A stretch of 64,000 bases of DNA from positions 184,995 to 248,994 of the forward strand of contig VXBA01004175.1 in the NCBI GenBank assembly GCA_013399895.1, written 5' to 3'. How positions within the stretch are numbered: position 1 is the first letter of the stretch; each line of letters begins with the position of its first letter. A model generated the notes under the pieces. That model was given only the letters and a program-made list of their open reading frames with translations, did no database searches and was not told where the DNA came from. The position numbers were made by a program, and so were the translations under genes. Shown here one piece after another: positions 13,101 through 24,144 of the stretch. The stretch is from Serilophus lunatus. Its lineage: Eukaryota > Chordata > Aves > Passeriformes > Eurylaimidae.

Positions 13101-16100
13101 ACTAATTTTCTATCCCAAAGGACCTAAACTGCTTCACATATGTTAGATTTTAAATGGCATGCCTTATTCATAAATTAATTCAATCAGTCAATATAACATT
13201 AATAGTCACGGGTTTTACCCTTTTTTAGTTTTTATGCTGCCAACATATTTTTAATAGTGGAAATATTTTTTTCTGCAGACACATATATGTCTCTGTGTAA
13301 TGCAGCACTAATATCATCAGAAATATGTGAAAGGGGGATTGTGCTAATCAATGGGATGTCAGTTGCCATAGAAGAATCTAAGAGCACAAAGCATACCAAA
13401 AAGAACATAAATATTTTATCCTTATTGCTGATGAAAAAACAAATTTGAAACTATTTAGGAAAACTAGTGTGATTTTTTTGGAAGGGGATTGGTGAAGATT
13501 AGGGAAAACTTGGAAGGGATAGATACAGGAATGACTCTTGAAAATGGAAGAATCATCTAGACAACTGGGAAGATGAATGTCAAGAAGAGTGAAAGAACAA
13601 GCACAAATATTTTTAAATTCTTTTGTGCTCATAGAGAAGCTAGAAAGGAAGTGATCTCTTCTAACCTTCTGTTTGTTGGGGTTTTATTTCATTAAAGTAG
13701 TTGCATGAACTGAGGAAAAAAACATCAATTTTAAGTTTTTTTTTTTTATTTTTCACTCTTCATCCATTTTTTGCATTGTCTTCATTAAGAATTATTTTTT
13801 CCGACTCATCTACATTAAGAATTATTTCCACTGTTTCCCTTTCCATCCTGGCCAATGTTTTGGAAAGTAAGCTATTGAATTTGAATGTTCTTGTGTTGAA
13901 ACACCAAACTGAAGAATTCAGAATTGTGATTGATGAACATGGTGCCAATGTCCTATTCTTGTTCCAACCTTTAATCAACATGTCCCTGCAGATGTGGAAT
14001 CAGAAATTAAAAACTATATCTCTGTCAAACTATAGTTGCAGAAGATCCCAAATATCCCTGCTGTGTGACTTTTAAATATTTATGCAAACATTTCCAGATT
14101 TAGAGGATAGGCTGAAGAACTACTTGGGAATATTTTAGAATAAGTATTCTGTGATTTGGCAACAAAAGATATACTGCCATATACCTAAATTTTTCACTTC
14201 TTAAGTAATATTTCATGTTACTTTTGCTTAGATGAAATCCAGTGATGGTCTCATTGCTTTTCAATGATGAAGAACATTTAAATATTTAATTTAAAGGAGT
14301 GATTAGTAATTTTCATGAGTAGGAAAGATGACTTGCAACTTAGGTAATTTAAGCCACACAGTCAAGTTTTATTTGCCTATTTGAATACCTTGTAGTGATT
14401 ACAGTGGATAGTTTGACATGTGGCTCTACTGTATCATCATATTTAGTATATGTTTTTTTCTTGTATGTTTTTCATTGTAGTATAAGAAACTGGCAGAATC
14501 AAAAGCTTCACAAAACTCTCTCTCTTTGCATGATGTACAATTTTTTAAGAAATAAATCCTAGCCCTCTTGACAATGACTATGATAAAACATAACACAGAG
14601 TGTCAGGCCTTTCTGAAGGCATTAAGTTTAAGAAGATGTTAGCTGCTCTTCCTGAAACCTTTGAATTATAAACTTGCACTCTCATTTTTTACTGCTTTCC
14701 CTTCTCAGACTATTTCTAGAACACGAGAGCTTCATGTATAATGATAATTGTTAGAATATATTAGGAAAGATATATATCTCACATCTATAGCTTCTTATAG
14801 GATACCTTAGATAAATCAGTGATCTTTGCCAATACATGTCACTCAAACATTCACGTATAAAAAAGTATTCAGAGCAGTAGTTAAAAGTACTATAAGAAAC
14901 AATCAAGTAAATTAAAACCTAAAGAATTCAGCTCTTATTAATACTACCCTAAGCAAGGTATAACCGCAGAAGTCAGGTATATTGGTTAATACTGTCAAGA
15001 CAACACTAAGTTATTTGTGTGCTCACATGAATTTTGAAGGTGGCCTCTAACTCCTCCCTTATCAACTTTACCTGTTTTTCCAATGCTAATTCACAAGGAG
15101 AAAATCTCAAATTTGCAAGAGATGCTTTAATCCTTTTCATATGAAATGTCTTGTTTTCAGAAATATAGACAACCTTTGTATGAAATTGCAATGTAATTTC
15201 TCTTTGAGGCAAAAATCTTGTAGGTTCCTAGGCATAGTTTAAAAACAGTTTAATTAAATGTTGTTGCTGTTGTTGTTGTTGTTGTTGTTGTTTGCTTTAT
15301 GTAGTAGCATGGCTGTTCTGGGTGCACAACAAAATTTCCATTAATTTAGTATTGAAAACTGCAGGAGAGTTCTTCTTTTCTCTGCCATCCACAAATAGCT
15401 AACAAAATCAAACAATTTTTCACGTAGTTTCCCAAATCCAACTATGGTTTTCCATCTCACTGTAATATCTTTGAGACAGGCTATTAATATCTGCATGGTA
15501 AAAAGGTGAAACACATCCTTCTTTATGGTTTTGGTATCATCATTTACTTCTTGATTACACTTATGATTTTTTTTAATAGTTGATTGGGGTTTTTTAACTC
15601 TTCCAGAAGTCATTATTTATTACACAGCATTCTAGTGATTGTGAATTAAAAAGGCATAGTTTGAAAGGGAGACTAGCTGTAGAGTGTAAAGGACATAGTG
15701 ACCTCAGTACCAAATGCCCTTGTCAAATCTCCTTTGAACGGCATGTACTGGATTGATTGCCCATTTCAAAAAGGATGTCCATATGTCAGAAGAATAAGAT
15801 AGCTATTCCTGTACTATGGAAGAGCATTGAGAACTAAACATGTGCCTTGATTGCTTTTCCCCCTATTGTCTATTGACTGTAGTTTCCTCTTATTAGAGTA
15901 GCTCTCATGAAATACTGAGACACATTTGTGGCACTTCTTGCAATGAATTATATTAAGCATAGCAGGACTGACTTTATTTATAAGATTTTGAGAGCTCACC
16001 CAAATGAAGGTTTCATTCCTAGAATCTGACAGAGAAAAAAATATAAAATATTAAAACAAAAAGAGTTTTTTTCCTCAGAGTCCATAAGTGAAAATGTGAG

Positions 16101-16537
16101 GATATAGTTGACCAAGAGCAGTCTAATATGCAAGTATAGGAGGGATTTTAGAACATATTCTTCTGACAATCAGTGTCACGATGTAATCTGATTGAATCGT
16201 TTATAGATCAAGAAGTTAGGTAATATATAAACTTCTCTGGATCAATGAGACAGAGCAGGTAGACCTGAACCATTTTCATTTGTATGCTAGTTTCCCTAGC
16301 TTAGGCAGAGTTCAGTAAATACATATGGCCTGTTGTTTAAGCTCCTGTGCTATCCCACTGTTACTGGGACTTAAGCAAACGTGTATGCCATCCAGAGATA
16401 GTTATTTGTCCCAGTGTTTTGATTCAGAGAAGGTTTCTTTGTTTCCAGAAAGAAGTATCATATAAAAGCTAATAAAATGAAAATCAGAGAAGAGATTCAT
16501 GTAGCAAGTTTTTCAGGTGCGCTCATTAACAATGTTG
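4101..16537. other. 12.4 kb AT-rich gene-free stretch
   Basis: Uniform AT-rich sequence. Short open frames (under 125 codons) lack domains, codon bias or consistent splice signals. It contains A/T homopolymers, an AAAC-rich tract near 9210-9460, a 29-bp spaced double copy of CATTAAGAATTATTT at about 13782-13826, and one GTT microsatellite listed separately. No transposon is recognised. It could be intron or gene desert. Confidence 0.5.
15258..15293 (+). repeat. (GTT)n microsatellite
   Basis: About ten nearly perfect TTG/GTT units in a row with one GCT interruption near the start. Confidence 0.9.
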
Positions 16538-16542
16538 ATACT

Positions 16543-19500
16543 TGTGGTGGTTTGAACCACTAGGGGGCACACAACAGTGACGAAAGGCTGAATAGATTTA
16601 ACAGCAAGTAACAGTTTTATTTTCTAAGGCAGTAAAGATTTTATAGAAACTACTAGGCACTAAACAAAATACATACAATATAAAACCCGACAATGTCACA
16701 CAATAAAACAAAAAACCAAACTGCTTCTCAAAGCCAGCTGGTTGGCTGAGGAGTAGGGGGAAGGGAGGAAAAGCTGCCTCTATGATGGTACCCTCCCGGC
16801 CCTCGGAGCCTCTGCAAGACAGAGTCCCACCAGGGACACCCAAGGGACAGATACCACTTGTGTTTTGGCTGGTGGTCTCTGGACACCACAGCTGGAGCAC
16901 CGATGGCACCACGCTGCTGCCCGTGCTGATGGAGGTGAGGGGAAGAAAGTCGCATAGTCCAGGAGCCAGAAAGAGGGAAGCCGTGCCTCTCTCAGCTCAG
17001 GAGAAAGCCGAAAGAGAGGGCAGAACTTCCATGTTCATGCTTTTATGCCCTGGAAGTCCCGTAGGAATTCAGTGTCTTCTTCTTGGCCAGGCTATTCCCA
17101 AATTGGCTGGTGGCATTAGGCTCGCCCTTTTCCCGAGATCTGGTACTCTGAACAAAATGGTAGTTCCCGCCAAAATGCCATGTGGCCAGGGCCTGGGGGC
17201 GCCATTAGTCCTGCCCACGGAGTACTCGCTGCTCACAGACACCCGCCGCGGATGATGGGATACATGGGGCCACCATTATCCCTGGGTGAGGGGGTCAGCT
17301 ACACCATCCCTGGAGCTGGGGCAACACAGCATGGCTCCCACCGAGCTGCTGCCAACGACCACCCCTCCTGCAGGCACTCCGAGAAACCAGTGCAGCAGCG
17401 TGGGACAGGGGCACCAGCCACTGCCCTGGGGGTTGCCATTGCCGCTGGCCACAGGACCAGTGGGGTTCCTACCAGCTGTCCTTGCCACCACTGGGACCCA
17501 CCGCAGGAGGTATGAGCAGGGGTGACATCAGTGCCCACTGCACTCAACGGACAGCCAGAGCAACAGGCATGGCCACTCACTGGGAAAAGGGCCAGTGCCG
17601 GTGTCCTGCTCCAACCTGGAGCAGGGGCAGTGACAGCTGCCACAGCCCAGCTGCAAAGAGATCACATTGGCGACGCCACCCCATCCCACCCAACACAGTG
17701 AGCCAGGACTCGGAGTGGTAGGACTAGAGCGCTGCACCACCAATGCTGCTCCATCCCGCCTGCTGCAGTGAGCCGGGACCCACTGGGAAAAACAAAGTGT
17801 CGTGCCAGGCCCAGCTTCCCAGCTCTGAGTGCGTGCACTGCCTGGCTCCGTCACTCCCATCACCGCTCCGTTGCTGCATCTCGCTTGCAACTGAGACGAT
17901 GGGAGATCAGGGCTCAGCACCAGCAGCACGGACTACCAGCATGCTGAGCTCCTGTTCCCCCCACTGCAATGGTAAGTGAGAAGGGGGATGGCTCCGTTCC
18001 TGTTGCTCCGCCGCCGCTCCCTGGTCCCTGGTCCCTGCCCCAGGACATGGAGAGTGAAAACGGGGAGGAAGCTCTGCAGATTTCTGAGACTACAGCTTTC
18101 CTTCAGGCTTATAAAAAGCTGGTTTTACAAATAAGCAAACAAATTGTAGCCGTTTGAAAAACAAGGCTTTTGAAGGGGGGGGGGGATGTAAAAGAGCAAT
18201 CCACCTACCTGATTTAAAATTCAATTTTCCTCAAAAGCTGTTTCAGGAAGGAGGATTGCCCTCGGCTGGGATGGAGCGGGGCCGGAACCGGGGCCGGGGC
18301 CGGGCGGCGGCTCATCGCCCCGGGCTTCCTGAGAGCACAGGGGCCTGCTCTCCATGTGCCCGCAGGGGCCAGGGCGGAGTGGGGCCTGCACCAGTCCTGG
18401 TGTCCCCGAGGTCGGGGCTGGGACCAGTGGTGGCTCCACGCCCTCCAGGCGCCTGGCAGCAGGGGAAGCCAGAGCAGGGCAGCGGTTTCTACCCCCCTCC
18501 GCTTCCGCTGCTCCCGGGAGCATGGGGGCCCTTCCCTGTGAAGTGTGCAGCCCGGGACCGTCCCTTCCCGCACGGGCACAGTGGCTTCCTGGGTCGAGCA
18601 GCGGCCTGGGGGCACGGCTACAGGGAAGCCCCAGCATCCCTTCGGGGGGCGGCGGTTCCTCATCCCCACCCTGGAGCACGGGCAGCGGCACACAGCCCCG
18701 GGCCAGCCATGGCCGGGAATTTCAGCACCACGGCTGCTAACGGAGAGCAATAGAGAGCTGGCCTTGGCACCATGTTGGCACTGTGGCATCTCTGAAGTGC
18801 TGCCACCATGAAAACAAAGATGGCGCCTAACGACTGAAACTCATGAGTTCTTCGATGAGAAAACACCGGAATTGAGACGGGACCCGACTGGCTGGACGAA
18901 TGGGAAGCCAGCTTGGCCAGGAAGAAGGCGATGATATTCACGCAAGACAGAGAAGGCTTAAAAGTCGAGGCATGGCCTCGCCCCGCTCTCTTTTTCGGCT
19001 GCCGCTGTGAGGAGAATGATCAGAGCCCTGGCATCCAGCGCCCCCAGGCCCCACGGCGAGATTCCACCCATTTCAACACGAGAGCCAATTCTAGCTTGCT
19101 AGCAAGTATCTTTTGGAAAGGGGAGGGAGGGAATCGTTTTCACCTCTGTTTGTGTTTTTCAGAGAGGCTGAAGGGCCAGAAGTGCTTCCAGAGAGAGAGA
19201 GAGAGAAGAGAGAGACACCTTTTCCTACCCTTCCTCCCTGTTCCTTTCAACTAGTCATCTGGCTGAAGGGAACAGTTCCCTTTCTTTTTTTTGTTTTTCC
19301 CTTTTTGTGTGGATTTTTTTTTTTTCCTTGCGTGTTGGCGGTCCCTCAATGTAATTCTGGGGTCGCCTGTGGGTTATTCCTTCCTCCAATTTAATTCCCC
19401 TGGAATAAATTGTTCACCTGCTGAAAAGTTCTAATCAGTTTTCCGTCACTTTTATTGAATCTGCCCCCTGAACACTAAAAGGTGGATTAAACCACCACAC

Positions 19501-19553
19501 AAATAAACAAAAATTTCCCTTCCCCCGAAAACTCCATTTTCAAACCGGTAACA
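16543..19553 (-). mobile_element. 3' LTR (family B) of the ERVL provirus, split by a solo LTR
   Basis: On the minus strand the LTR begins TGTTACCGGTTTGAAAATGG at 19553, directly after the purine-rich tract, and ends ...TTCAAACCACCACA at 16543. Within it are a TATA-like CATAAAAGC (plus 17039-17047) and AATAAA (plus 16616-16621), in the same orientation as pol. Positions 18145-19504 are a later insertion (solo LTR plus one duplicate CAAAT); without them the LTR is about 1.65 kb. The sequence parallels the plus-strand LTR at 24145-25726, including the ACTTCCAGGGCATAAAA segment and the CACCAGCCAATT box. Confidence 0.88.
18145..19499 (+). mobile_element. Solo LTR, family A, copy 1 (inside the ERVL 3' LTR)
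   Basis: It runs from TGTAGCCGTTTG to CCACCACA and is bounded by CAAAT at 18140-18144 and 19500-19504, which proves a separate insertion into the pre-existing LTR. The 1355 bp contain a GC-rich U3, a TATA-like TTAAAAG at 18958-18964 and AATAAA at 19404-19409 about 445 bp further on, so the promoter would fire rightward, opposite to the host provirus. No internal sequence remains, so it arose by LTR-LTR recombination. The open frames across its GC-rich U3 (up to 199 codons) are composition artefacts. Confidence 0.92.
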
Positions 19554-19571
19554 TAATCCACCCCTTAAAAA
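19554..19571 (-). other. Polypurine tract of the ERVL provirus
   Basis: The minus strand reads TTTTTAAGGGGTGGATTA immediately before the TGTTAC start of the 3' LTR. A purine-rich stretch abutting the 3' LTR is the plus-strand priming site of retroviruses. It also fixes the LTR boundary at 19553/19554. It is interrupted by a few pyrimidines. Confidence 0.7.
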
Positions 19572-20099
19572 CTGTTTTTTTTTTCATTTAACTTAAAACT
19601 GTTCACTAAACTTAGAACTATAAACCTTAAAATAAAACTGTGAATTAAACTTTGGAACTATGAATTTAACATAAAATTAAACTTTCAATTATAACTATGA
19701 ACTGAACTTGGAAGTATACATTAAACCTCAAACTATGCATAGAACTTAATACTTTAACATGGAACTATATTTTAACATCAAACTATATACAAACAAGTTG
19801 ATCTGTAATAGAGGAACTGCACTGAACTGATCTATGCTGGGGTGATGTTTCCCTGAGGTACACAACGGGTCTCTCCATCTTCTAGCATTACCCACCAAGT
19901 GCATCCATGTCCTCGGGCAAAGATAATCCTACAAATGGGTTTATCTGTGTTTGGGGCAGGGTTTACCCAAACTGATTTTCCTAGCAGGCCTTTCATATGA
20001 GACACAGGGACTCAATCACCATCTGTGATGTGGAGGGACTCGGCTTGGGCTGGGCCAGCTCTGTTTACAGAACCTCTGGAGTTTTCTAGCCATGTAGCT
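19572..20099 (-). other. 3' internal region of ERVL provirus, no domain recognised
   Basis: Between the integrase and the polypurine tract. About 19580-19800 is very AT-rich and made of degenerate short units resembling AAACTTNGAACTATGAATTTA, read on the plus strand. No dUTPase or envelope motif is visible in any frame. The part nearest the integrase (19840-20099) may hold its decayed C-terminal end. Confidence 0.5.
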
Positions 20100-20690
20100 T
20101 TGGCTAGATGCTGGTCCCAATTCCTGAAGGTTCCTCCACCCAAAGCCTTCAAGTTGTCGTTGAGAAGTCTATTATACCTTTCAGCCTTTCCAGCGGCTGG
20201 AGCATGGTATGGGATATGGAAAATTCATTCAATACCGTGCTCTATAGCCCAGCTGGTAACCAGGCTGTTCTTGAAATGAGTCCCATTGTCGGACTTAATT
20301 CTGTCAAGCATCCCATGTCACCACAATACCTGTCTCTCAAGGCCCTGGATAGTACTCCAAGCCATGGCATGTGGGACAGGGTATGCCTCCAGCTAGCCAG
20401 TGGTCACTTCCATCATGGTGAGCACATAATGCTTAACTTAGTGGGTGGCCTTAGGTCTGTGGCAAGGTAATATAATCCACCTGCCAGGCTTCTCCATACC
20501 TATACTAAGACCATCTCCCACCACAGCACAGAGTCCTTGACTGCTTAATCTTGGCACATGTCTCACATCCATGAATCATCTGTTAGATAACATCTAAGGT
20601 GAGATCCACCCCTTGGTCACGTGCCCATCTACAAGTGGCATCCCTACCCTGGTGACCTGAAGCATCATGGGCCCATCTAGCTAGGAATAC
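20100..20690 (-). pseudogene. ERVL integrase, degraded
   Basis: Integrase joins the viral DNA copy to host DNA. In three frames on the minus strand one sees the N-terminal zinc-binding pair of His (ARWAHDASGH, around 20640-20690) and pair of Cys (CETCAK, around 20551-20572). The first catalytic Asp follows in WQVDYITLP (Asp codon at 20477), then SDNGTHF with the second Asp (codon from 20290), and Glu in GKAERYN (codon from 20182). The last two are separated by exactly 35 codons, the DD35E spacing of retroviral integrases. Breaks: several in-frame stops in the linker after the first His pair, at least one frameshift between the first and second Asp, and a TGA at 20227-20225 seven codons after the WAIEHG segment starts. 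Catalytic residues survive but no continuous frame does. Confidence 0.88.
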
Positions 20691-21393
20691 CTCCCCTTTG
20701 TGTGCCAGTCTAGGTCCGCCTGTGACACTTTTATCTGAGCCGCCCTGTCAGCTTGATTGTTATTCGCTTTCTCTTCATTGGCCTGGCTTTTTGGAATGTG
20801 GGCATCCACATGCCCAACTCTGACATTTAGTTTCTCAGTTCGTGCAGCGATGTCTTTCCAGATGTCAGCTGCCCAGATGGATTTGCCCCGACGTTGCCAG
20901 TTGGTCTTCTTCCAGCAGTCCAACCATCCCCACAACGCGTTAGCAACCATCCAGGAGTCGGTGTACAGGAAGAGCTTTGGCCATTGCTCTCTCTCTGCTA
21001 TGTCCAGAGCCAGTTGCACAGCTTTCAGTTCTGCAAACTGACTTGACCCATCTTCTCCATCGATGGTTTCTTCAACTTGTCGGGTTGGACTCCAGATGGT
21101 GCTTTCCACATCCAGTTGGTCCCAACGAGGCAACAGGAACCATCAGTGAAAAGGGCATGTTGCTTTTCATTGTCTGGTAGCTGGTTATATGGTGGGACTT
21201 CTTCAGTACGAGTCATTTTCTCTTCTTCATCAGTGAGGTTGAAGCTTTCACCTTTAGGCCAGTTTGTGATGATCTTGAGGATTCCAGGGCGATTTGGGCT
21301 TCCAGTATGGACACACTGCACAATCAAGGTGATCCACTTGCTCCAGGTGGCATCGGTAGCATGGTGTGTGGATGGGGATCTTTGAACATCCAC
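20681..21393 (-). pseudogene. ERVL RNase H domain, two overlapping frames
   Basis: RNase H removes the RNA strand during reverse transcription. The upstream frame (21393-21025) holds LFTDGSCC with the first catalytic Asp. The downstream frame (21133-20681) holds AELKA (Glu), LYTDSW (second Asp) and NNQADRA (third Asp), followed by a His-containing HVDAHIPKS segment and then the integrase. All four acidic positions of the family are visible, but the first sits in a different frame from the rest, so one frameshift lies between about 21025 and 21133. This region is the best preserved part of the element (150 codons without a stop). Confidence 0.9.
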
Positions 21394-21590
21394 CCCAGGA
21401 CCGCTACTTGAGGTGCCAGGATGAGCTGCATCTCAGTGCCTATTACTTCTGAGGCCGCTGGGATTCCTTCATAGGCTGTGAGGATCTCTTTCTTAGTTGA
21501 GGTGTAGTTGGCTTCAGATCCTCAGAAGCCTCGACTCCAGAACCCAAGTGGTCAGCCTCATGTTTTGCCAGGCACTTTCTGCCAGAGGCT

Positions 21591-22694
21591 CTAGGAGATG
21601 CCTCTGTCCCTGGCTGCAGAATGTAAGACATTCTTGACATCTGGCTCCATCCTGACTGGTCTAAGTGCTACCATGTGAGCAGTCTCGCGCTTGATCTGCT
21701 TGAACGCTTGCTGTTGTTCAGGGCCCCACTGGAACTCAGTCTTCTTTCGTGTCACCAGGTAGAGAGGATTTACAATCTGGCTGTACTCGGGGATGTGCAT
21801 TCTCCAAAACTCGATGGCTCCCAGAAATGACTATGTCTCTTTCTTGCTCTTTGGTGGAGACATAGCTGTGATCTTGTTGATCACCTCAGTTGGAATCTGA
21901 CGGCATCCATCCTGCCACTTCACACCGAGGAACTGGATCTCTCGGGCAGGTCCTTTGACTTTGCTTCACTTGATGGTAAAACCAGCATCCAGGCGAATCT
22001 TAATGATCTTCCAGCCTTTCTCGAAGGTCTCTTTGACTGTGTCTCCCCATACAATGATGTTGTTGATGTATTGCAGGTGTTCAGGAGCACCATCTTTCTC
22101 GAGCGTCTGCTGGATCAGTCTATGGCAGTGGGTGGGGCTATGTTTCCACACCTGTAGCAAACAGTTCCAGGTATACTGGACACCTCTCCAGGTGAATGCG
22201 AACTGTGGTCTGCATTCTGCTGCTAACGAGATGGAGAAGAAGGCATTGGCTATGTCAATCGTGGTATACCATTTCACTGCTTTGGATTCCAGCTCATACT
22301 GTAGTTCTAGCATGTCTGGCACAGCAGCACTCAGAGCTGGAGTCACCTCGTTCAAGCCACAATAGTCTACAGTCAGTCTCCATTCCTCATTAGGCTTACA
22401 CACAGGCCAGATGGGGCTGTTGAACGGTGACTGTGTCTCGCTCAACACCCCTTGGCTCTCCAGCTCCCGAATCATCTTGTGCATGGGGATCACAGCATCT
22501 CTATTGGTGCAGTATTGCCTGCGGTGCACAATCTTTATGGCAATAGGCACTTGCTGGTCTTCCACTTGCAGCCTTCCCAAAATGGAGGGGTTGTCAGAGT
22601 GGCCAGGCAAAGCACTCAACTGCATGACCTCATCTGCCTCCACAGCTGCAATGCCAAGTGCCAATCTAACCTTTTGGACCCTTGAAGTACCCAT
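21591..22694 (-). pseudogene. ERVL reverse transcriptase, catalytic motif lost
   Basis: A 242-codon open frame (22694-21966) carries the fingers and palm: SPFNSPIWPVCKP, WRLTVDYCGLNEVTP, TTIDIANAFFSI (motif A Asp) and FAFTWRGVQYTWN. The YXDD box, however, reads YINN (22059-22070), so both catalytic Asp of that box are Asn. A second frame (21800-21591) continues with NPLYLVTRKKTEFQWGPEQQ, typical of the thumb or connection region. Stops and frameshifts separate the two. The long open frame looks gene-like but the enzyme would be inactive. Confidence 0.92.
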
Positions 22695-22896
22695 CTCTCA
22701 GATAGTCAATTCCCAGAACGCATGGGCCATCTGGGCCAGTTACAATGGGGTGCCTCTGCTGCTCCTTGCCAGTCAGGCTTACCTCTGCCTCCATCACAGT
22801 CAGTTCTTGGGAGTCCTCAGTCACTTCAGCAATTAACACTACCTCAGTCCCCACAAGTCCTGAAGGCAAAAAGGTGCATTGGGCCCTTTTGTCCAC
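22666..22896 (-). pseudogene. ERVL aspartic protease, active site altered
   Basis: The minus strand encodes ALVDKRAQCTFLP just upstream of and into this frame, where retroviral proteases have D-[ST]-G; here Asp is followed by Lys-Arg. Further on, GPCVLGIDYLRDGYFKGPKG resembles the ERVL protease C-terminus (hydrophobic LGIDYL) that leads into RT, and the frame overlaps the RT frame by 29 bases. The start methionine is only the first ATG of the open frame; in the virus this would be part of a Gag-Pro-Pol polyprotein. Confidence 0.75.
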
Positions 22897-23988
22897 TAGG
22901 GCTCAATATTCTTGGAGTACTAGTGTTCCAGGCCACCGAATCCAAGCAGTCCAGAAGACATGGTTGTCCTATGCCTCTACCTGGCTAGAGGCTGGGCCCC
23001 TCTAACACTCATCCTGTTCACCACAGGTCACTGAGGCATAGGTACAGGATGTGCCCTCAAGTGGGTTGGAGGGCTATGGCTGCGACTACCCCTCCTGCCA
23101 CAAACTACTGGAATGGCCCTCACTTTAACAGTCTGATTCTTGGCCTGTTTTCCCTTAATTTCCCAAACTCGGTCAAGCAAGACACTGATGGGCTTCCCGT
23201 CCCACTGCCTCATGTCCTCTCTGTGGTCACAGAGGAAGAAGCAAAGGTCCCTCCTTTACATGAAACCAGGTCGTGTAGCTGGAGAATGTTGGGTACGGGC
23301 CACGGGATGTCTAACTTGAACCAGTGCAACAGGGATAGTGTCCTGTTAAGGCTGGATTTTGTCCATCACCTTGATGGCAATGTCTCCTTTGATTTTATTA
23401 AGTTCATTTGCCAGCAGGCTTACGGGGGCAACCTGGCATTGGGGTGTAGGACGGAGAGTGTCCTCATACATCCTACATTTCTTAATCATGTCCCCAGTAT
23501 TGCCAAGCTGGAGGATGGCCAAGAATGGGAGGTAGGATTTGGATGCCAGGTGTGACAGCTGCTGGAACATATTGGGGGTGCACCAGAGATGGTCTGAGTC
23601 CCCAAAGTCAGGTCCAGTAGTGGCAAAGGCCATCTTAATGACAGCCAACTCCCTCAGCCTGTGAATGCCCTCTTCCATAGAGGACCATGGTTTTTGCAGT
23701 CCATACTGAGTTCGCCAGCATGTCTTTCCCGAATGGCTGTCAGGAGATGTCTCCAGAGGCTGACACCCTCACGAGTCCCTGGTCAGTACCCGAATCCAGA
23801 GCTAGCCCTCTCATGCTCCGTACCTCCCTGCCATCAAGGATGGTGCCATTGCCCACAAAGTCCCAAACACAGAGCAGCCAGCAGGGCAGTGACTCACTCG
23901 CCTGTCATCCATTGTCTTTCTTTAGCTTTCTTAGAGCCTCGAATGTCATAGACTCGGTTATTACAATAGGCTCAGGTTCTTGCGCCAT
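22897..23988 (-). pseudogene. ERVL gag, fragmented
   Basis: Gag forms the particle core. The likely start is the ATG at 23988-23986, opening MAQEPEPIVITESMTFEA; the first in-frame stop is TGA at 23907-23905 after 27 codons. After disruptions, a 110-codon frame (23678-23346) encodes EEGIHRLRELAVIKMAF, CTPNMFQQLSHLASKSY and LANELNKIK, in the style of ERVL capsid. A third frame (23213-23028) encodes WDGKPISVLLDRVWEIKGK, near where nucleocapsid would begin. I see no clear CX2CX4HX4C zinc knuckle. Protease follows directly downstream. Confidence 0.78.
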
Positions 23989-24144
23989 TACCAACGTGGT
24001 TAGTCTCCCATCGTCATCCACTGGCCGTGGTGACTTGGTCTTAAACTTGTGTCATTCAACCAGCTGCCTCCAGGTTGGATCTCTGGCCAGCACCCCTAGC
24101 CTCACAGACCCTGGTCACCATTACCCAAAACGCTGTCAGCCTAT
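23989..24144 (-). other. ERVL leader with possible primer-binding site
   Basis: This is the untranslated leader upstream of gag on the minus strand, without long frames. Next to the inserted LTR the minus strand reads AGGCTGACAGCGTTTTGGG (about 24125-24143), which resembles a decayed 18-base primer site of the TGGTGTCAG... kind complementary to a leucine tRNA, as used by ERVL elements. The match is imperfect and the assignment is tentative. Confidence 0.4.

Noticed and set aside
18154..18811. Overlapping frames up to 199 codons in a CpG-rich block resembling a CpG-island promoter with first exon
   Set aside because: The block is the U3 of a solo LTR with TGT...ACA ends and a CAAAT duplication.
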